58,679 bases of DNA from an uncultured Clostridia bacterium (GTDB lineage Bacteria; Bacillota_A; Clostridia; TANB77; CAG-508). The position numbers and the translations under genes are program-made. The notes beneath the pieces are model-generated. The model saw nothing but the letters and a program-made list of their open reading frames with translations. It was not told the origin of the DNA and made no database searches. Shown here one piece after another: positions 1 to 8,851 of the stretch. The stretch spans positions 1 to 58,679 of the forward strand of contig CALXXB010000002.1 of NCBI GenBank assembly GCA_944392525.1. Reading direction: 5' to 3'. The number at the start of each line of letters is the position of its first letter. Position 1 is the first letter of the stretch.

Positions 1-2
1 AG

Positions 3-368
3 ATGTACGCAATAATCGAAAGCTGTGGAAAACAATACAAAGTAGCAGAAGGAGATGTTGTATTTTTCGAAAAATTAGATGCAGAGGAAGGTAAAAAAGT
101 AACTTTTGATAAAGTTATGTTAGTATCTGAAGATGGAAAAGTACAAGTTGGAAATCCATATGTTAAAGGTGTAAAAGTAGAAGGAAAAGTAGTTTCTCAT
201 GGTAAAGCTAAAAAAATCATTGTTTTCAAAATGAAAGCAAAAGCTAACTATAGAAGAAGATATGGTCACAGACAACCATATACAAAAGTAGAAATTACTT
301 CAATAAAAACAACAGCAAAGAAAGCTGCAACAACAGCTAAAAAAGAAGCTGAAAAAGTAGAAGCTTAA
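3..368 (+). CDS. rplU: 50S ribosomal protein L21
   Basis: Large-subunit protein that binds 23S rRNA. The 121-residue product starts [14 protein letters not shown] and carries the L21 signature near its C-terminal third ([19 protein letters not shown]), followed by a Lys/Ala/Thr-rich tail of about 20 residues that is longer than in most L21 proteins. The window opens two bases before the ATG, so the promoter and leader are outside. rpmA follows 62 bp downstream with its own strong Shine-Dalgarno. In most Firmicutes a small cysteine protease gene (prp, ysxB) lies between rplU and rpmA; here there is no room for it. Identification is firm. Confidence 0.97.
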   Translation: MYAIIESCGKQYKVAEGDVVFFEKLDAEEGKKVTFDKVMLVSEDGKVQVGNPYVKGVKVEGKVVSHGKAKKIIVFKMKAKANYRRRYGHRQPYTKVEITSIKTTAKKAATTAKKEAEKVEA

Positions 369-430
369 TTTAAAAAGATGTTTAATAAGCGAAAAAAATA
401 AATAAAAAAGTCGAAAGGAGTTGAGAAAGC

Positions 431-694
431 ATGGCTCATAAAAAAGGTCAAAGTAGTAGCCGTAACGGTAGAGATAGTGAATCAAAGAGACTTGGTGTTA
501 AAAGAGCTGATGGACAATTTGTTTTAGCAGGAAATATCCTAGTAAGACAAAGAGGAACAAAAGTACATCCAGGAGTTAATGTTGGAAAAGGTAGCGATGA
601 CACATTATTTGCTTTAATCGACGGAAATGTAAAATTTGAAAGAAAAGGTAAAGATAAAAAACAAGTAAGTGTTTATCCAGTAGCACAAGCTTAA
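431..694 (+). CDS. rpmA: 50S ribosomal protein L27, form without N-terminal extension
   Basis: Ribosomal protein whose N-terminus reaches the peptidyl-transferase centre. The 87-residue product begins directly [16 protein letters not shown], the mature-type N-terminus. Firmicutes usually make L27 with a short leader that the Prp protease removes; here an in-frame TGA at 422-424 just before the start excludes such a leader, and no prp gene sits between rplU and rpmA. The ribosome binding site AAAGGAG lies at about 414-420. A terminator follows directly. The usual downstream partner obg is instead at 39184. Confidence 0.97.
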   Translation: MAHKKGQSSSRNGRDSESKRLGVKRADGQFVLAGNILVRQRGTKVHPGVNVGKGSDDTLFALIDGNVKFERKGKDKKQVSVYPVAQA

Positions 695-709
695 TTTGAT
701 AAAAGGTGA

Positions 710-741
710 GGCATAGAGTATAATCTATGTCTTATTTTTTT
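710..741 (+). terminator. Intrinsic terminator after rpmA
   Basis: An 8-bp stem (GGCATAGA at 710-717 with TCTATGTC at 724-731, one G-U pair) with a six-base loop is followed by a T-rich run to 741. It ends the rplU-rpmA transcript immediately before the promoter of the next cassette. Confidence 0.75.
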
Positions 742-749
742 GCCTTTTA

Positions 750-778
750 TTGAAAGATTATGTAAAACGTGGTATAAT
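750..778 (+). promoter_or_regulatory. Sigma-A type promoter of the 848-1510 gene
   Basis: TTGAAA at 750-755, a 17-bp spacer and a perfect TATAAT at 773-778. The same TTGAAA-N17-TATAAT arrangement precedes the 51447 cassette. Confidence 0.75.
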
Positions 779-847
779 AGCATGGATGTAGCATTGATGC
801 TACTAGCAATATCAGTGGAATTATACGACAAGAAGAAAGGAATGAAC

Positions 848-1510
848 ATGTCGGTTTTCTACATTAGTAATGGGGAAAAGATGAAGTTCAGGCATCACAA
901 GGATATTCGAATGCCTTGGAACGCATCGTTCACGATTACAGAGGAGATGAGTGGTTGCGAAGAGCAATGGTTTGGTTATACTAAACCAAAGTCAATAAGG
1001 TTTAGAGCTGAGAATGTAGAACTCAATGCTGACCTTGGGAAATTCCGTGTTTGGTACGGAGCAGCTTCTGCGAAAGACTTCTTCAAAGTCAGCATTAGGC
1101 TTGCAGAGCCATACGTACGCAATCTCCAAGAGATTGTGGATGGATTGGTTTGTGCTTTCCTAAAAATGCCAAGAGGATTGGCAAGAGGAACTTATCTTGA
1201 GGACATTCCGGGAAATATCACTTCTAAGAGTGTTAACGGAATGGAGGATTATACTCCTCGTCCATCAAGACTTACGCTTGAACTTGCTGAACTCATCAAT
1301 GATGATGAGAAGGAAAAGGTGAATAAGCCTAAGTCTTTCGATTACTGGGTGTTTGACCAGGAAATGCTAGACAAGGGTATTATCCTCACTGTGGGAAACG
1401 AGAACGGTGTCGAGTTCATGAGATACCATGTAATTGCTTCTTTGCCAGAAAGCGAAGAGGTTGTGACAGCATATGTGCGCCCATGGTTCTGTGAAGAGTA
1501 CGACATCTAG
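848..1510 (+). CDS. Unknown protein in a self-contained, higher-GC cassette
   Basis: I do not recognise this 220-residue protein. It starts MSVFYISNGEKMKF at the ATG preceded by AAAGGA (836-841) six bases upstream; an ATG at 842 and a longer frame back to 740 lack good ribosome binding sites, and the latter would overlap the promoter. It looks soluble, with no signal peptide or membrane segment, rich in aromatic and charged residues, with a middle part resembling a substrate or nucleic-acid binding fold without a motif I can name. Codon use (many GAG, AAG, CTT, GAC, TTC) is clearly unlike the AT-rich neighbours. It has its own promoter (750-778) and terminator (1542-1572), so it reads as a horizontally acquired single-gene unit between rpmA and the glycan operon. 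It contains no CGG codon. Confidence 0.8.
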   Translation: MSVFYISNGEKMKFRHHKDIRMPWNASFTITEEMSGCEEQWFGYTKPKSIRFRAENVELNADLGKFRVWYGAASAKDFFKVSIRLAEPYVRNLQEIVDGLVCAFLKMPRGLARGTYLEDIPGNITSKSVNGMEDYTPRPSRLTLELAELINDDEKEKVNKPKSFDYWVFDQEMLDKGIILTVGNENGVEFMRYHVIASLPESEEVVTAYVRPWFCEEYDI

Positions 1511-1541
1511 TTCGTGCAACCTTTTTGTGGTTGTTCCACTC

Positions 1542-1572
1542 AAAAAAAGGCTCTCTTATAGGGCCTTTTTTT
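1542..1572 (+). terminator. Intrinsic terminator of the 848-1510 cassette
   Basis: A 13-bp stem (seven A, then GGCTCT, pairing with AGGGCC and seven T, one G-U pair) with loop CTTAT. The A and T flanks make it usable in both directions. Confidence 0.85.
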
Positions 1573-1623
1573 GATATTTAAACTGAAAAATGATTTGTGA
1601 TATCACATTTTTTGCTATTTTGC

Positions 1624-1652
1624 TTGATAAACTAAAGAAATAATGATAAAAT
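1624..1652 (+). promoter_or_regulatory. Probable promoter of the surface-glycan operon
   Basis: TTGATA at 1624-1629, 17-bp spacer, TAAAAT at 1647-1652, about 30 bp before the ATG at 1681. No further convincing terminator is seen until about 20774, so it may drive most of the 1681-20709 gene set. Confidence 0.55.
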
Positions 1653-1680
1653 CAAAAAAAATAAGAAAGGTTGGGGCAAA

Positions 1681-3603
1681 ATGGCAAAAATAATTAGTTT
1701 TGATATTTGGGATACAATAATAAAAAGAAAATGTCATCCTGAAGAAGTAAAACTTGCAACTGCAAGATATATAGTTTTAAAGCATGAAAAAGAATTAAAA
1801 GATAAGTATAAAAACATATATGAAATATTAAGAAAAAGAGATGAGATAGAAGCTGAAGAATGTAAGAAAAACAAAGAAAAAGGCTTCGATGAAGAATGTA
1901 GAATTTTAGAGGTTTTTAAGTTATTAGAAAAAGAAATATTTAATAAGGAAATGAATATAGAAGAAGAACTTCTAAGAGAAGAAATAGAACAAGAAAAAAG
2001 GGTAATATTTATAAATCCAGAAATATTACCTATATTTGAGAAATACAAAGATTTAAAAATGTATTGTATTTCTGATTTTTATATGAGTGCAGAAAGTTTA
2101 AAAGAATTATTAGATTATCTAAATATACCTGTAAAAATAGAGAAAATATACAGCTCTGCAGATTATTTATTAAATAAAAGAACGGGTAATTTATATAAAA
2201 AGGCTGAAGAAGAACTAGGAATAAAACCAGAAGACCATATACATGTTGGAGATAATCAATATTCAGATATAGAAATGGCAAATAGCTTAGGAATAGAAAC
2301 AATAAAAACAACTAAAACAGAGTTTGATTTTGTTCCTGAAAAAGGAAGAAAATTTAACTTTGATTTGTCATGCGTAAAAAGAGAAGAAAACACTAAGAAA
2401 GATAAACTATTTAATAATGGAGTAGATTTAGCACCATTACTATATTTCTTTGGATATAGTATTGTTGAATATGCAATAAAAAATAATATACCAACAGTAT
2501 ATTATGCAACAAGAGAAGGAGAAACTTTTATAAAAATACATGAACTTATTAAAGAAAATAATCCTTTTGGAGTAGAACTTCCTGATTGTGATACAATCGA
2601 AGTAAGTAGAATGGCAACATTCTCAGCATCATTAAAAGAGTTTTCTATACCAGAATTATTACGTTTATGGTCACAATATAGAACTCAAAGTATGAAAGCC
2701 TTATTTAAAACATTGGCAATAGATATTGAACCATATAAACAATATTTAGGAAAGTATGATTTAGTACCAGAAGAAAATATTGTTGATCCTTGGTTTGATT
2801 TAAGAGTACAAAGATTATGTGCAGATAAAGAATTTACAGACAAAATTCAAGTTGAGTTAGATAGAAAAAGAAGTGAGTTATTAGAATACTTTGAAACAAA
2901 AAAGAAAATTACAAATAATGAAGAACCAATGTTTATGGTTGATATTGGATGGAGAGGAACTATTCAAGATAATCTAGCTCATATATTTACAAATAAAGAA
3001 ATTGGTGGATATTATTTAACTTTATATGATTTCTACAATTTACAGCCATCAAATACATATAAAATAAGTTACTTAGATGATAAGAATATAAGGGATAACG
3101 AAGTTGCTAGTATGATTACATTGCTAGAATGGATATATAATCCAGGTACAGGAAGTGTAATAGAATATAAACAAGGTGAGGCAATAAGAAAAGCAAAAAC
3201 AGAAGAAACTGATATTGTAAAAGAATACATAAAACCACTGCAAGAAGGAATGTTCGAAGCTGCAAAAGTGATAAATGAATATATGAAATATCATCCTTAT
3301 GAGGCAATAGAGACAAAACAATATGTTTATGACTTAATAAGAAAAACAAAAACTAATCCAAGCAAAGAACTAATAGAAGCATATTATAGCATGGTATTTA
3401 ATGATACATTTGGAACAGCTGAATATGTTGAAAAAGATGATAAACTAACAACAATGCAAAAACTTAATATATTTAAATGTAGAGATATGCTTAGAAAAGA
3501 AAGCTGGAAAGAAGCATTTATTATTTATAATGATATTGAATATATGAATGCATTAACAGGTGCTAAGTCACTTGCAAGAAAAATGCTTGGAAAGGATAAA
3601 TAG
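1681..3603 (+). CDS. Large HAD-superfamily protein of surface-glycan loci (COG5610-like)
   Basis: A 640-residue protein. Residues 1 to about 215 form a HAD-type domain: motif I reads FDIWDT (residues 7-12), with the second aspartate of the usual DxD replaced by tryptophan, and the C-terminal motif HVGDNQYSDIEMA (about 189-201) supplies the acidic cluster. The remaining 420 residues are a separate domain I cannot assign by motif. Large HAD proteins with FDxFDT motifs are common in polysaccharide gene clusters, which fits its place at the head of this operon; whether it is a phosphatase or a sugar-transfer enzyme is open, since the altered motif I is dehalogenase-like rather than phosphatase-like. 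The ribosome binding site is AAAGG about 10 bases before the ATG. Confidence 0.75.
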   Translation: MAKIISFDIWDTIIKRKCHPEEVKLATARYIVLKHEKELKDKYKNIYEILRKRDEIEAEECKKNKEKGFDEECRILEVFKLLEKEIFNKEMNIEEELLREEIEQEKRVIFINPEILPIFEKYKDLKMYCISDFYMSAESLKELLDYLNIPVKIEKIYSSADYLLNKRTGNLYKKAEEELGIKPEDHIHVGDNQYSDIEMANSLGIETIKTTKTEFDFVPEKGRKFNFDLSCVKREENTKKDKLFNNGVDLAPLLYFFGYSIVEYAIKNNIPTVYYATREGETFIKIHELIKENNPFGVELPDCDTIEVSRMATFSASLKEFSIPELLRLWSQYRTQSMKALFKTLAIDIEPYKQYLGKYDLVPEENIVDPWFDLRVQRLCADKEFTDKIQVELDRKRSELLEYFETKKKITNNEEPMFMVDIGWRGTIQDNLAHIFTNKEIGGYYLTLYDFYNLQPSNTYKISYLDDKNIRDNEVASMITLLEWIYNPGTGSVIEYKQGEAIRKAKTEETDIVKEYIKPLQEGMFEAAKVINEYMKYHPYEAIETKQYVYDLIRKTKTNPSKELIEAYYSMVFNDTFGTAEYVEKDDKLTTMQKLNIFKCRDMLRKESWKEAFIIYNDIEYMNALTGAKSLARKMLGKDK

Positions 3604-3610
3604 GAAAGGA

Positions 3611-4600
3611 ATGCAAGCTAATATGGAAAACTATATCTTATTATATGGAGATAAAAAGCCAGAAGATAATGTCTGTATTAAAAATATGTTCAAAAAACAT
3701 CAACAAATAAATTTAGGTTGGACTGATTTTGATTATAATAAAGACATGAAAATAATTGAGGAATCAATAAACAATGGTGTAAAACAAATTATATTTTCTG
3801 GATTAGAAGTAGGATGGGATAGATTAATAAACGAGGTAAGAGAAAAACATCCCGATATAAAGGTAAAAGTAATTTGCAATACATTAGATAGTTTATTATA
3901 TTATGATTATGAAAGACAAAACTTTTTTAGATTATTAGAATTGTCAAAAGAAAATAAGATAGATGATATAGCTTTTTTAAGAAAAGGACAATATGAAGTA
4001 TATAATCAATTAGGATATAAATGTTCATATTTAAGGGAAAACTTTATATTGGCTGAAAATAAAAAAATAAAAATAAAACAAAAAAATGATGTGATAGATA
4101 TTGGGATATATCCTTTAAATTATACTTGGGATAAAAATATATTCAATCAATTATGCATACCAAAGTATATAGAAAATTCAAATCTTAACTATAACGAGAT
4201 AGATGAAAGAATGAAAGATTTTCTTGATACTATGCAAATAAAATCAACATCAGATAAAATAGAAAAAATAGAAGAAAAAGATATACAAGAAAAAGTTGCA
4301 AAAAACGATATAAACATTGCGACGTCATTTACTGAGTATTTCCATGTTGTATTTCTACTTAGTATGGAACAAGGAGTTCCATGTATAATAGGAAATACAT
4401 CTGATTTCTTTGAAGATGAAAAGTTTAAAGAATTAAAAAGCTATGTTGTAACAGAAGCTGAAGATAATAGTATTATTAATTCTAATATAGTAAAAGAGTG
4501 CTTAAAAAATAAAGAAAAAGTAATGAAACTTTATAAAGAATGGAAAGATGAATATAATATTTTAGCTAATAAAAGTATAAAGGAATTTATAGAAAAATAG
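3611..4600 (+). CDS. Putative GT-B glycosyltransferase
   Basis: A 329-residue cytoplasmic protein. Its C-terminal part contains FLLSMEQGVPCIIGNTSDF, the sort of E-x-x-x-P-C-[IL]-x-G-N motif that in GT-B enzymes contacts the sugar nucleotide; the next gene has the matching FEMGVPCLLGNNNDYF. The two are clearly paralogues with weak overall identity. I start it at 3611 (AGGA five bases upstream) rather than at 3560, which would overlap the previous gene by 44 bp. Acceptor and donor cannot be deduced. Confidence 0.7.
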   Translation: MQANMENYILLYGDKKPEDNVCIKNMFKKHQQINLGWTDFDYNKDMKIIEESINNGVKQIIFSGLEVGWDRLINEVREKHPDIKVKVICNTLDSLLYYDYERQNFFRLLELSKENKIDDIAFLRKGQYEVYNQLGYKCSYLRENFILAENKKIKIKQKNDVIDIGIYPLNYTWDKNIFNQLCIPKYIENSNLNYNEIDERMKDFLDTMQIKSTSDKIEKIEEKDIQEKVAKNDINIATSFTEYFHVVFLLSMEQGVPCIIGNTSDFFEDEKFKELKSYVVTEAEDNSIINSNIVKECLKNKEKVMKLYKEWKDEYNILANKSIKEFIEK

Positions 4601-4633
4601 TAAATTGTTATTTTCTAGAGAGGAATGAATTTT

Positions 4634-5779
4634 ATGCAGAAATTAAAAAATCTAGTAAAAAGATTTGTAAAAAAAGATGGTTTGTTATATAGAGGTATTA
4701 GAAAAATATATCATATGTTAAGTACAGCAAAGTACAAGATAACGAACAATAAGAAAATAAAAGAAGAACATAAACATTATACAGAAGTAGCAAATGAAGC
4801 TATAGAAAAGATTAGGAACTATAAGGATAAGGATTACATAGTATTTTATAACCCAACATGGCTTGGAGTTGCAAATTCAACTAAAGGACTATTTGAGAAT
4901 ATCGTGCCATTAGAACATATATATGACAAAAAAGATATAGAAAAGGTAGCAAATGCTATTGTAGAAAACAATATAAAATCAGTGATATTTAGCCAGATTT
5001 GTGATGGATGGATTCAAACGATAAAAGAAATAAAAAGTAAAAATGAAAAAATAAAAATAAAAGTGATATGGCATGGGAATTGTTATGAATATTTTTCTGA
5101 TTTTACATGGAATCTAAATAAAGAAGTGATGAATTTATACAAAGAAAAAAAGATAGATTGTTTTGCTTTTGTTAGAAGCATAATGTATGAATTTTATAAA
5201 AAAGTAGGCTTTAAGAGTTTTCAGTTACAAAATAATGTACATTTAGATAATATAAAACGAGTAGAAAAGAAAAAATCAGATAAAGTGAAAATAGGAATTT
5301 ATAATGCAGATTCAAGAGAATTAAAAAATATATATACTTCATTAAGTGCAATAAAATTAGTACCAAATTCAATTGCAGATGTTGTTCCGATAAATGATGG
5401 AGCTAGAAAGTTTACAGAAATTTTAGAACTAGAAACAACAAGTGTAGATGATTATATTCCAACAGAGGAATTATTAGAAAGGATCCAACAAAATGAAGTA
5501 AATATATATCCAACATTTACTGAAAATGCACCAATGTTCCCTTTAGAAAGTTTTGAAATGGGAGTTCCATGTCTACTTGGAAATAATAACGATTATTTTG
5601 TAGGAACAAAATTAGGTGAATATGTAATTCTAACTAAAGAAGATGACCCAGAATATTTGAAAGAAAGAATTATAAATTGTATAGAACATAGGGAAGAAAT
5701 TATGGATTTATATAAAGAGTGGAAAAAAGATTTTGATAAAAAATGTAAAGACTGGGTAAATGAATTTGTAAATAGTTAG
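4634..5779 (+). CDS. Putative GT-B glycosyltransferase, paralogue of 3611-4600
   Basis: A 381-residue protein starting MQKLKNLVKRF with a basic, amphipathic N-terminus that could sit on the membrane. The C-terminal motif FEMGVPCLLGNNNDYF and the ending WKKDFDKK parallel the preceding gene (YKEWKDEY), marking the two as paralogues. GAGAGGA lies nine bases before the ATG at 4634, better spaced than for the ATG at 4625. It probably adds one residue of the wall glycan whose sugars are made by the following genes. Confidence 0.7.
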   Translation: MQKLKNLVKRFVKKDGLLYRGIRKIYHMLSTAKYKITNNKKIKEEHKHYTEVANEAIEKIRNYKDKDYIVFYNPTWLGVANSTKGLFENIVPLEHIYDKKDIEKVANAIVENNIKSVIFSQICDGWIQTIKEIKSKNEKIKIKVIWHGNCYEYFSDFTWNLNKEVMNLYKEKKIDCFAFVRSIMYEFYKKVGFKSFQLQNNVHLDNIKRVEKKKSDKVKIGIYNADSRELKNIYTSLSAIKLVPNSIADVVPINDGARKFTEILELETTSVDDYIPTEELLERIQQNEVNIYPTFTENAPMFPLESFEMGVPCLLGNNNDYFVGTKLGEYVILTKEDDPEYLKERIINCIEHREEIMDLYKEWKKDFDKKCKDWVNEFVNS

Positions 5780-5798
5780 AAATAAAGGAGGCTGAAAT

Positions 5799-6692
5799 AT
5801 GAAAGGAATTATTTTAGCAGGTGGGACAGGTTCAAGATTGTATCCTTCAACAATAAGTGTTTCAAAACAATTAATACCAATTTATGATAAACCTATGATA
5901 TATTATCCACTATCAGTTCTTATGATGGCAGACATAAGAGATGTGCTATTAATAACCAATACAGAGTGTGTAGAACAGTATAGAAAATTATTAGGAGATG
6001 GAAGTAGGTATGGACTTCATATTGAATATAAAGCACAAGAAAAACCAAGAGGAATAGCGGAAGCATTTATTTTAGGAGAAGAATTTATAGGAAATGAAGA
6101 AGTTTGTCTAATATTAGGTGATAATATATTTTATGGACAAGGTTTTCAAGATTGTTTAGATATTGCAATAAATAAAAAAGGAAAGGCTAGAATTTTTGGA
6201 TATCCTGTAACAAATCCTACAAGTTTTGGAGTTGTTGAATTCGACGAAAATAATAAAGTTTTATCTATTGAAGAAAAACCTAAAAATCCAAAATCAAATT
6301 ATGCAGTTCCTGGATTATATTTTTATGACAGTTCAGTTGTAGAAATAGCTAAGAATGTTAAACCTTCAGAAAGAGGAGAACTAGAAATATCAAGTATAAA
6401 TAACGAATATCTAAAACAAGGAAAACTGGATGTAGTTTTATTAGGTAGGGGGCTTGCATGGCTTGATACTGGAACTGCAAGAGGATTGCTTCAAGCAAGT
6501 GATTTTGTTTCAATCATTCAAGAAAGACAAGGTTTGTATATAGCATGTTTAGAAGAAATTGCATGGAGAAAAGGTTGGATTACAGATGAAGAACTTTTGA
6601 ATTTTGGAAAAGAATTAGAAAAAACGGATTATGGTAAATATATCTTAAGATTAGTAACATATGGGAATAAACAAGTTAGGAAAAATAAGTAA
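5799..6692 (+). CDS. rmlA: Glucose-1-phosphate thymidylyltransferase
   Basis: Makes dTDP-glucose from dTTP and glucose-1-phosphate, the first step of dTDP-deoxysugar synthesis. The 297-residue length is standard. The nucleotide-binding start reads GIILAGGTGSRLYPST, followed by SKQLIPIYDKPMIYYPLS; the substrate motifs GDNIFYG and EEKPKNPKSNYAVPGLYF are present. Preceded by AAAGGAGG. The next gene encodes the second enzyme. No rmlC or rmlD is found in the window. Confidence 0.97.
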   Translation: MKGIILAGGTGSRLYPSTISVSKQLIPIYDKPMIYYPLSVLMMADIRDVLLITNTECVEQYRKLLGDGSRYGLHIEYKAQEKPRGIAEAFILGEEFIGNEEVCLILGDNIFYGQGFQDCLDIAINKKGKARIFGYPVTNPTSFGVVEFDENNKVLSIEEKPKNPKSNYAVPGLYFYDSSVVEIAKNVKPSERGELEISSINNEYLKQGKLDVVLLGRGLAWLDTGTARGLLQASDFVSIIQERQGLYIACLEEIAWRKGWITDEELLNFGKELEKTDYGKYILRLVTYGNKQVRKNK

Positions 6693-6704
6693 GAGGAGAA
6701 AAAG

Positions 6705-7763
6705 ATGAAAAATATTATTGTCACTGGTGGAGCTGGATTTATAGGTTCTAATTTTATAAATTACATATTAAATAAAGATGAAAACGTATTTGTTGTAAAT
6801 GTTGATAAATTAACTTATGCAGGAAACTTGGAAAATTTAAAAAAAGTAGAAAACAGTGAAAGATATGTATTTGAAAAAGTTGATATTTGTAATGAAAATG
6901 AAATGAAAAGAATTATGAACAAATATGATATAGATACAATTGTTAATTTCGCAGCAGAAAGTCATGTGGATAGGTCAATTAAGAATCCAAGCGAATTTAT
7001 TAATACAAATATAAAGGGAACACAGAATTTATTAGATGTAGCAAAGAAATTCTGGATGAGAAGAGAAGATGAATATAAGGAAAACACTAGATATTTACAA
7101 GTTTCAACAGATGAAGTATATGGAAGCTTAAGTCTAGAAGATGAATGCTTTACAGAAAAAACACCAATAAATCCTCACAGCCCATATTCAGCAAGTAAAG
7201 CATCAGCAGATTTATTAGTAAAAGCTTATTATGATACATACAAATTACCAGTATTAATTACAAGATGCTCAAATAATTATGGACCTTACCAATTCCCAGA
7301 AAAATTTATACCATTGATATTAAATAATTGTTTAGAACATAAAAAGATTCCTATATATGGAGATGGAAGCAATATTAGAGATTGGCTATATGTAGAAGAC
7401 CATTGTGCAGCAATATACAAGGTATTAAAAAATGGTCGCCTAGGAGAAGTATATAATATTGGAGGCCATAACGAAAGGACAAATATACAAATAGTAAAAA
7501 CAATTATTAGATATTTAAATGAAAATGTTGATAATACAATTGATGAAAGTTTGATTTCATTTGTAAAAGATAGAAAAGGGCATGATAAAAGATATGGAAT
7601 AAACCCAGAAAAGATTTCAAAAGAATTAGGATGGAGTCCTAAAACAAAATTTGAAGATGGAATTGTACATACAATAAAATGGTATTTAAATAATAAAGAA
7701 TGGTTAGAAAATGTGGTAAATGGAGATTATAAAAATTATTATAAAAATATGTATGTAAACTAG
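6705..7763 (+). CDS. rmlB: dTDP-glucose 4,6-dehydratase
   Basis: Converts dTDP-glucose to dTDP-4-keto-6-deoxyglucose. Extended short-chain dehydrogenase with the NAD motif GGAGFIGS (residues 8-15), the STDEVYGS strand and the catalytic YSASK (Tyr and Lys), plus NNYGPYQFPEKFIPL. 352 residues, as expected. Twelve bases separate it from rmlA and eleven from the aminotransferase gene that follows, so the three are co-transcribed. Confidence 0.97.
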   Translation: MKNIIVTGGAGFIGSNFINYILNKDENVFVVNVDKLTYAGNLENLKKVENSERYVFEKVDICNENEMKRIMNKYDIDTIVNFAAESHVDRSIKNPSEFINTNIKGTQNLLDVAKKFWMRREDEYKENTRYLQVSTDEVYGSLSLEDECFTEKTPINPHSPYSASKASADLLVKAYYDTYKLPVLITRCSNNYGPYQFPEKFIPLILNNCLEHKKIPIYGDGSNIRDWLYVEDHCAAIYKVLKNGRLGEVYNIGGHNERTNIQIVKTIIRYLNENVDNTIDESLISFVKDRKGHDKRYGINPEKISKELGWSPKTKFEDGIVHTIKWYLNNKEWLENVVNGDYKNYYKNMYVN

Positions 7764-7774
7764 GAGATGAAATA

Positions 7775-8851
7775 ATGATAAATGTAACAAAAAGCTTTAT
7801 GCCTAAATTTGAAGAATATCAAGAATACGTGAAGAAAATATGGGAGAGTAGATATTTAACTAATGAAGGACCTTTACTTCAAGAACTAAGCGAAAAATTA
7901 AAAAAATATTTGAAAGTAGAAAATATCGAATTAGTAACAAATGGTACAATTGCACTTCAGTTAGCCATAAAAGCATTAGGTATAGAGAGTGGTGAAATAA
8001 TAACTACGCCATTTACATTTGTTTCAACTATTACTTCAATTATTTGGGAAAATTGTAAGCCGGTTTTTGTTGATATTGATAAAGATACATTGTGCATAGA
8101 TGCAAATAAGATAGAAAAAGCAATAACAGAGAAGACAAAAGCAATATTAGCTGTACATGTTTTTGGATATCCTTGTGATGTGGAAAAAATACAAGCTATA
8201 GCAGATAAACATAATTTAAAAGTAATATATGATGGGGCTCATTGCTTTGGAAGTAAATATAAAGGAAAAAGTTTACTAAACTATGGAGATATAACTACAT
8301 GTAGTTTCCATGCTACTAAATTATTTCATACTATAGAAGGAGGAGCTTGTATTTCTAATAAAAAAGAAATTTCAGAAAAAATAAAATCGATAAAAAATTT
8401 TGGTAGTGTTGATGGAGAATATAGAAATGTAGGAATTAATGCTAAAATGACAGAATTTAATGCGGCGATGGGACTGGCAAACTTAAATTACATAAATCAA
8501 ATAATAAGAGAAAGAAAAGAAATATGCAAGATTTATGATGCAGAATTAAAAAATATAGTTATAAGGCCAAAGCATAAAGATAATATAGAGTATAATTATA
8601 TATATTATCCAATTATATTGAGGAGCGAAGAAGAGACGTTAAAAGTAATAAAAAAATTAAATGAAAATGATATAAATCCTAGAAGATATTTTTATCCATC
8701 TTTAAATAAATTGGAATATTTAAAAGATAAATGTGAATGTCCTATATCAGAAGATATATCAAAGAGAATATTAAGTCTTCCATTGTATAATGGATTAGAA
8801 ATAGATGATGTAATTAGAATATGCAGTTTGATTAAAGAGGTAGTAAAATAA
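7775..8851 (+). CDS. DegT/DnrJ/EryC1/StrS-family sugar aminotransferase
   Basis: PLP enzyme of 358 residues. The Schiff-base lysine is K182 in CSFHATKLFHTIEGG and the cofactor aspartate is D153 in IYDGAHCFGS. Placed right after rmlA and rmlB and without rmlC/rmlD, it most likely aminates dTDP-4-keto-6-deoxyglucose, giving a dTDP-4-amino-4,6-dideoxyhexose (as VioA does) or, with a ketoisomerase not seen here, a 3-amino sugar. Its stop codon overlaps the next start by one base (TAATG). The exact sugar is inferred from context only. Confidence 0.9.
   Translation: MINVTKSFMPKFEEYQEYVKKIWESRYLTNEGPLLQELSEKLKKYLKVENIELVTNGTIALQLAIKALGIESGEIITTPFTFVSTITSIIWENCKPVFVDIDKDTLCIDANKIEKAITEKTKAILAVHVFGYPCDVEKIQAIADKHNLKVIYDGAHCFGSKYKGKSLLNYGDITTCSFHATKLFHTIEGGACISNKKEISEKIKSIKNFGSVDGEYRNVGINAKMTEFNAAMGLANLNYINQIIRERKEICKIYDAELKNIVIRPKHKDNIEYNYIYYPIILRSEEETLKVIKKLNENDINPRRYFYPSLNKLEYLKDKCECPISEDISKRILSLPLYNGLEIDDVIRICSLIKEVVK

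Noticed and set aside
740..847. Longer version of the unknown protein beginning at 740
   Set aside because: It would start inside the terminator and span the TTGAAA/TATAAT promoter; the ATG at 848 has a well-placed ribosome binding site.
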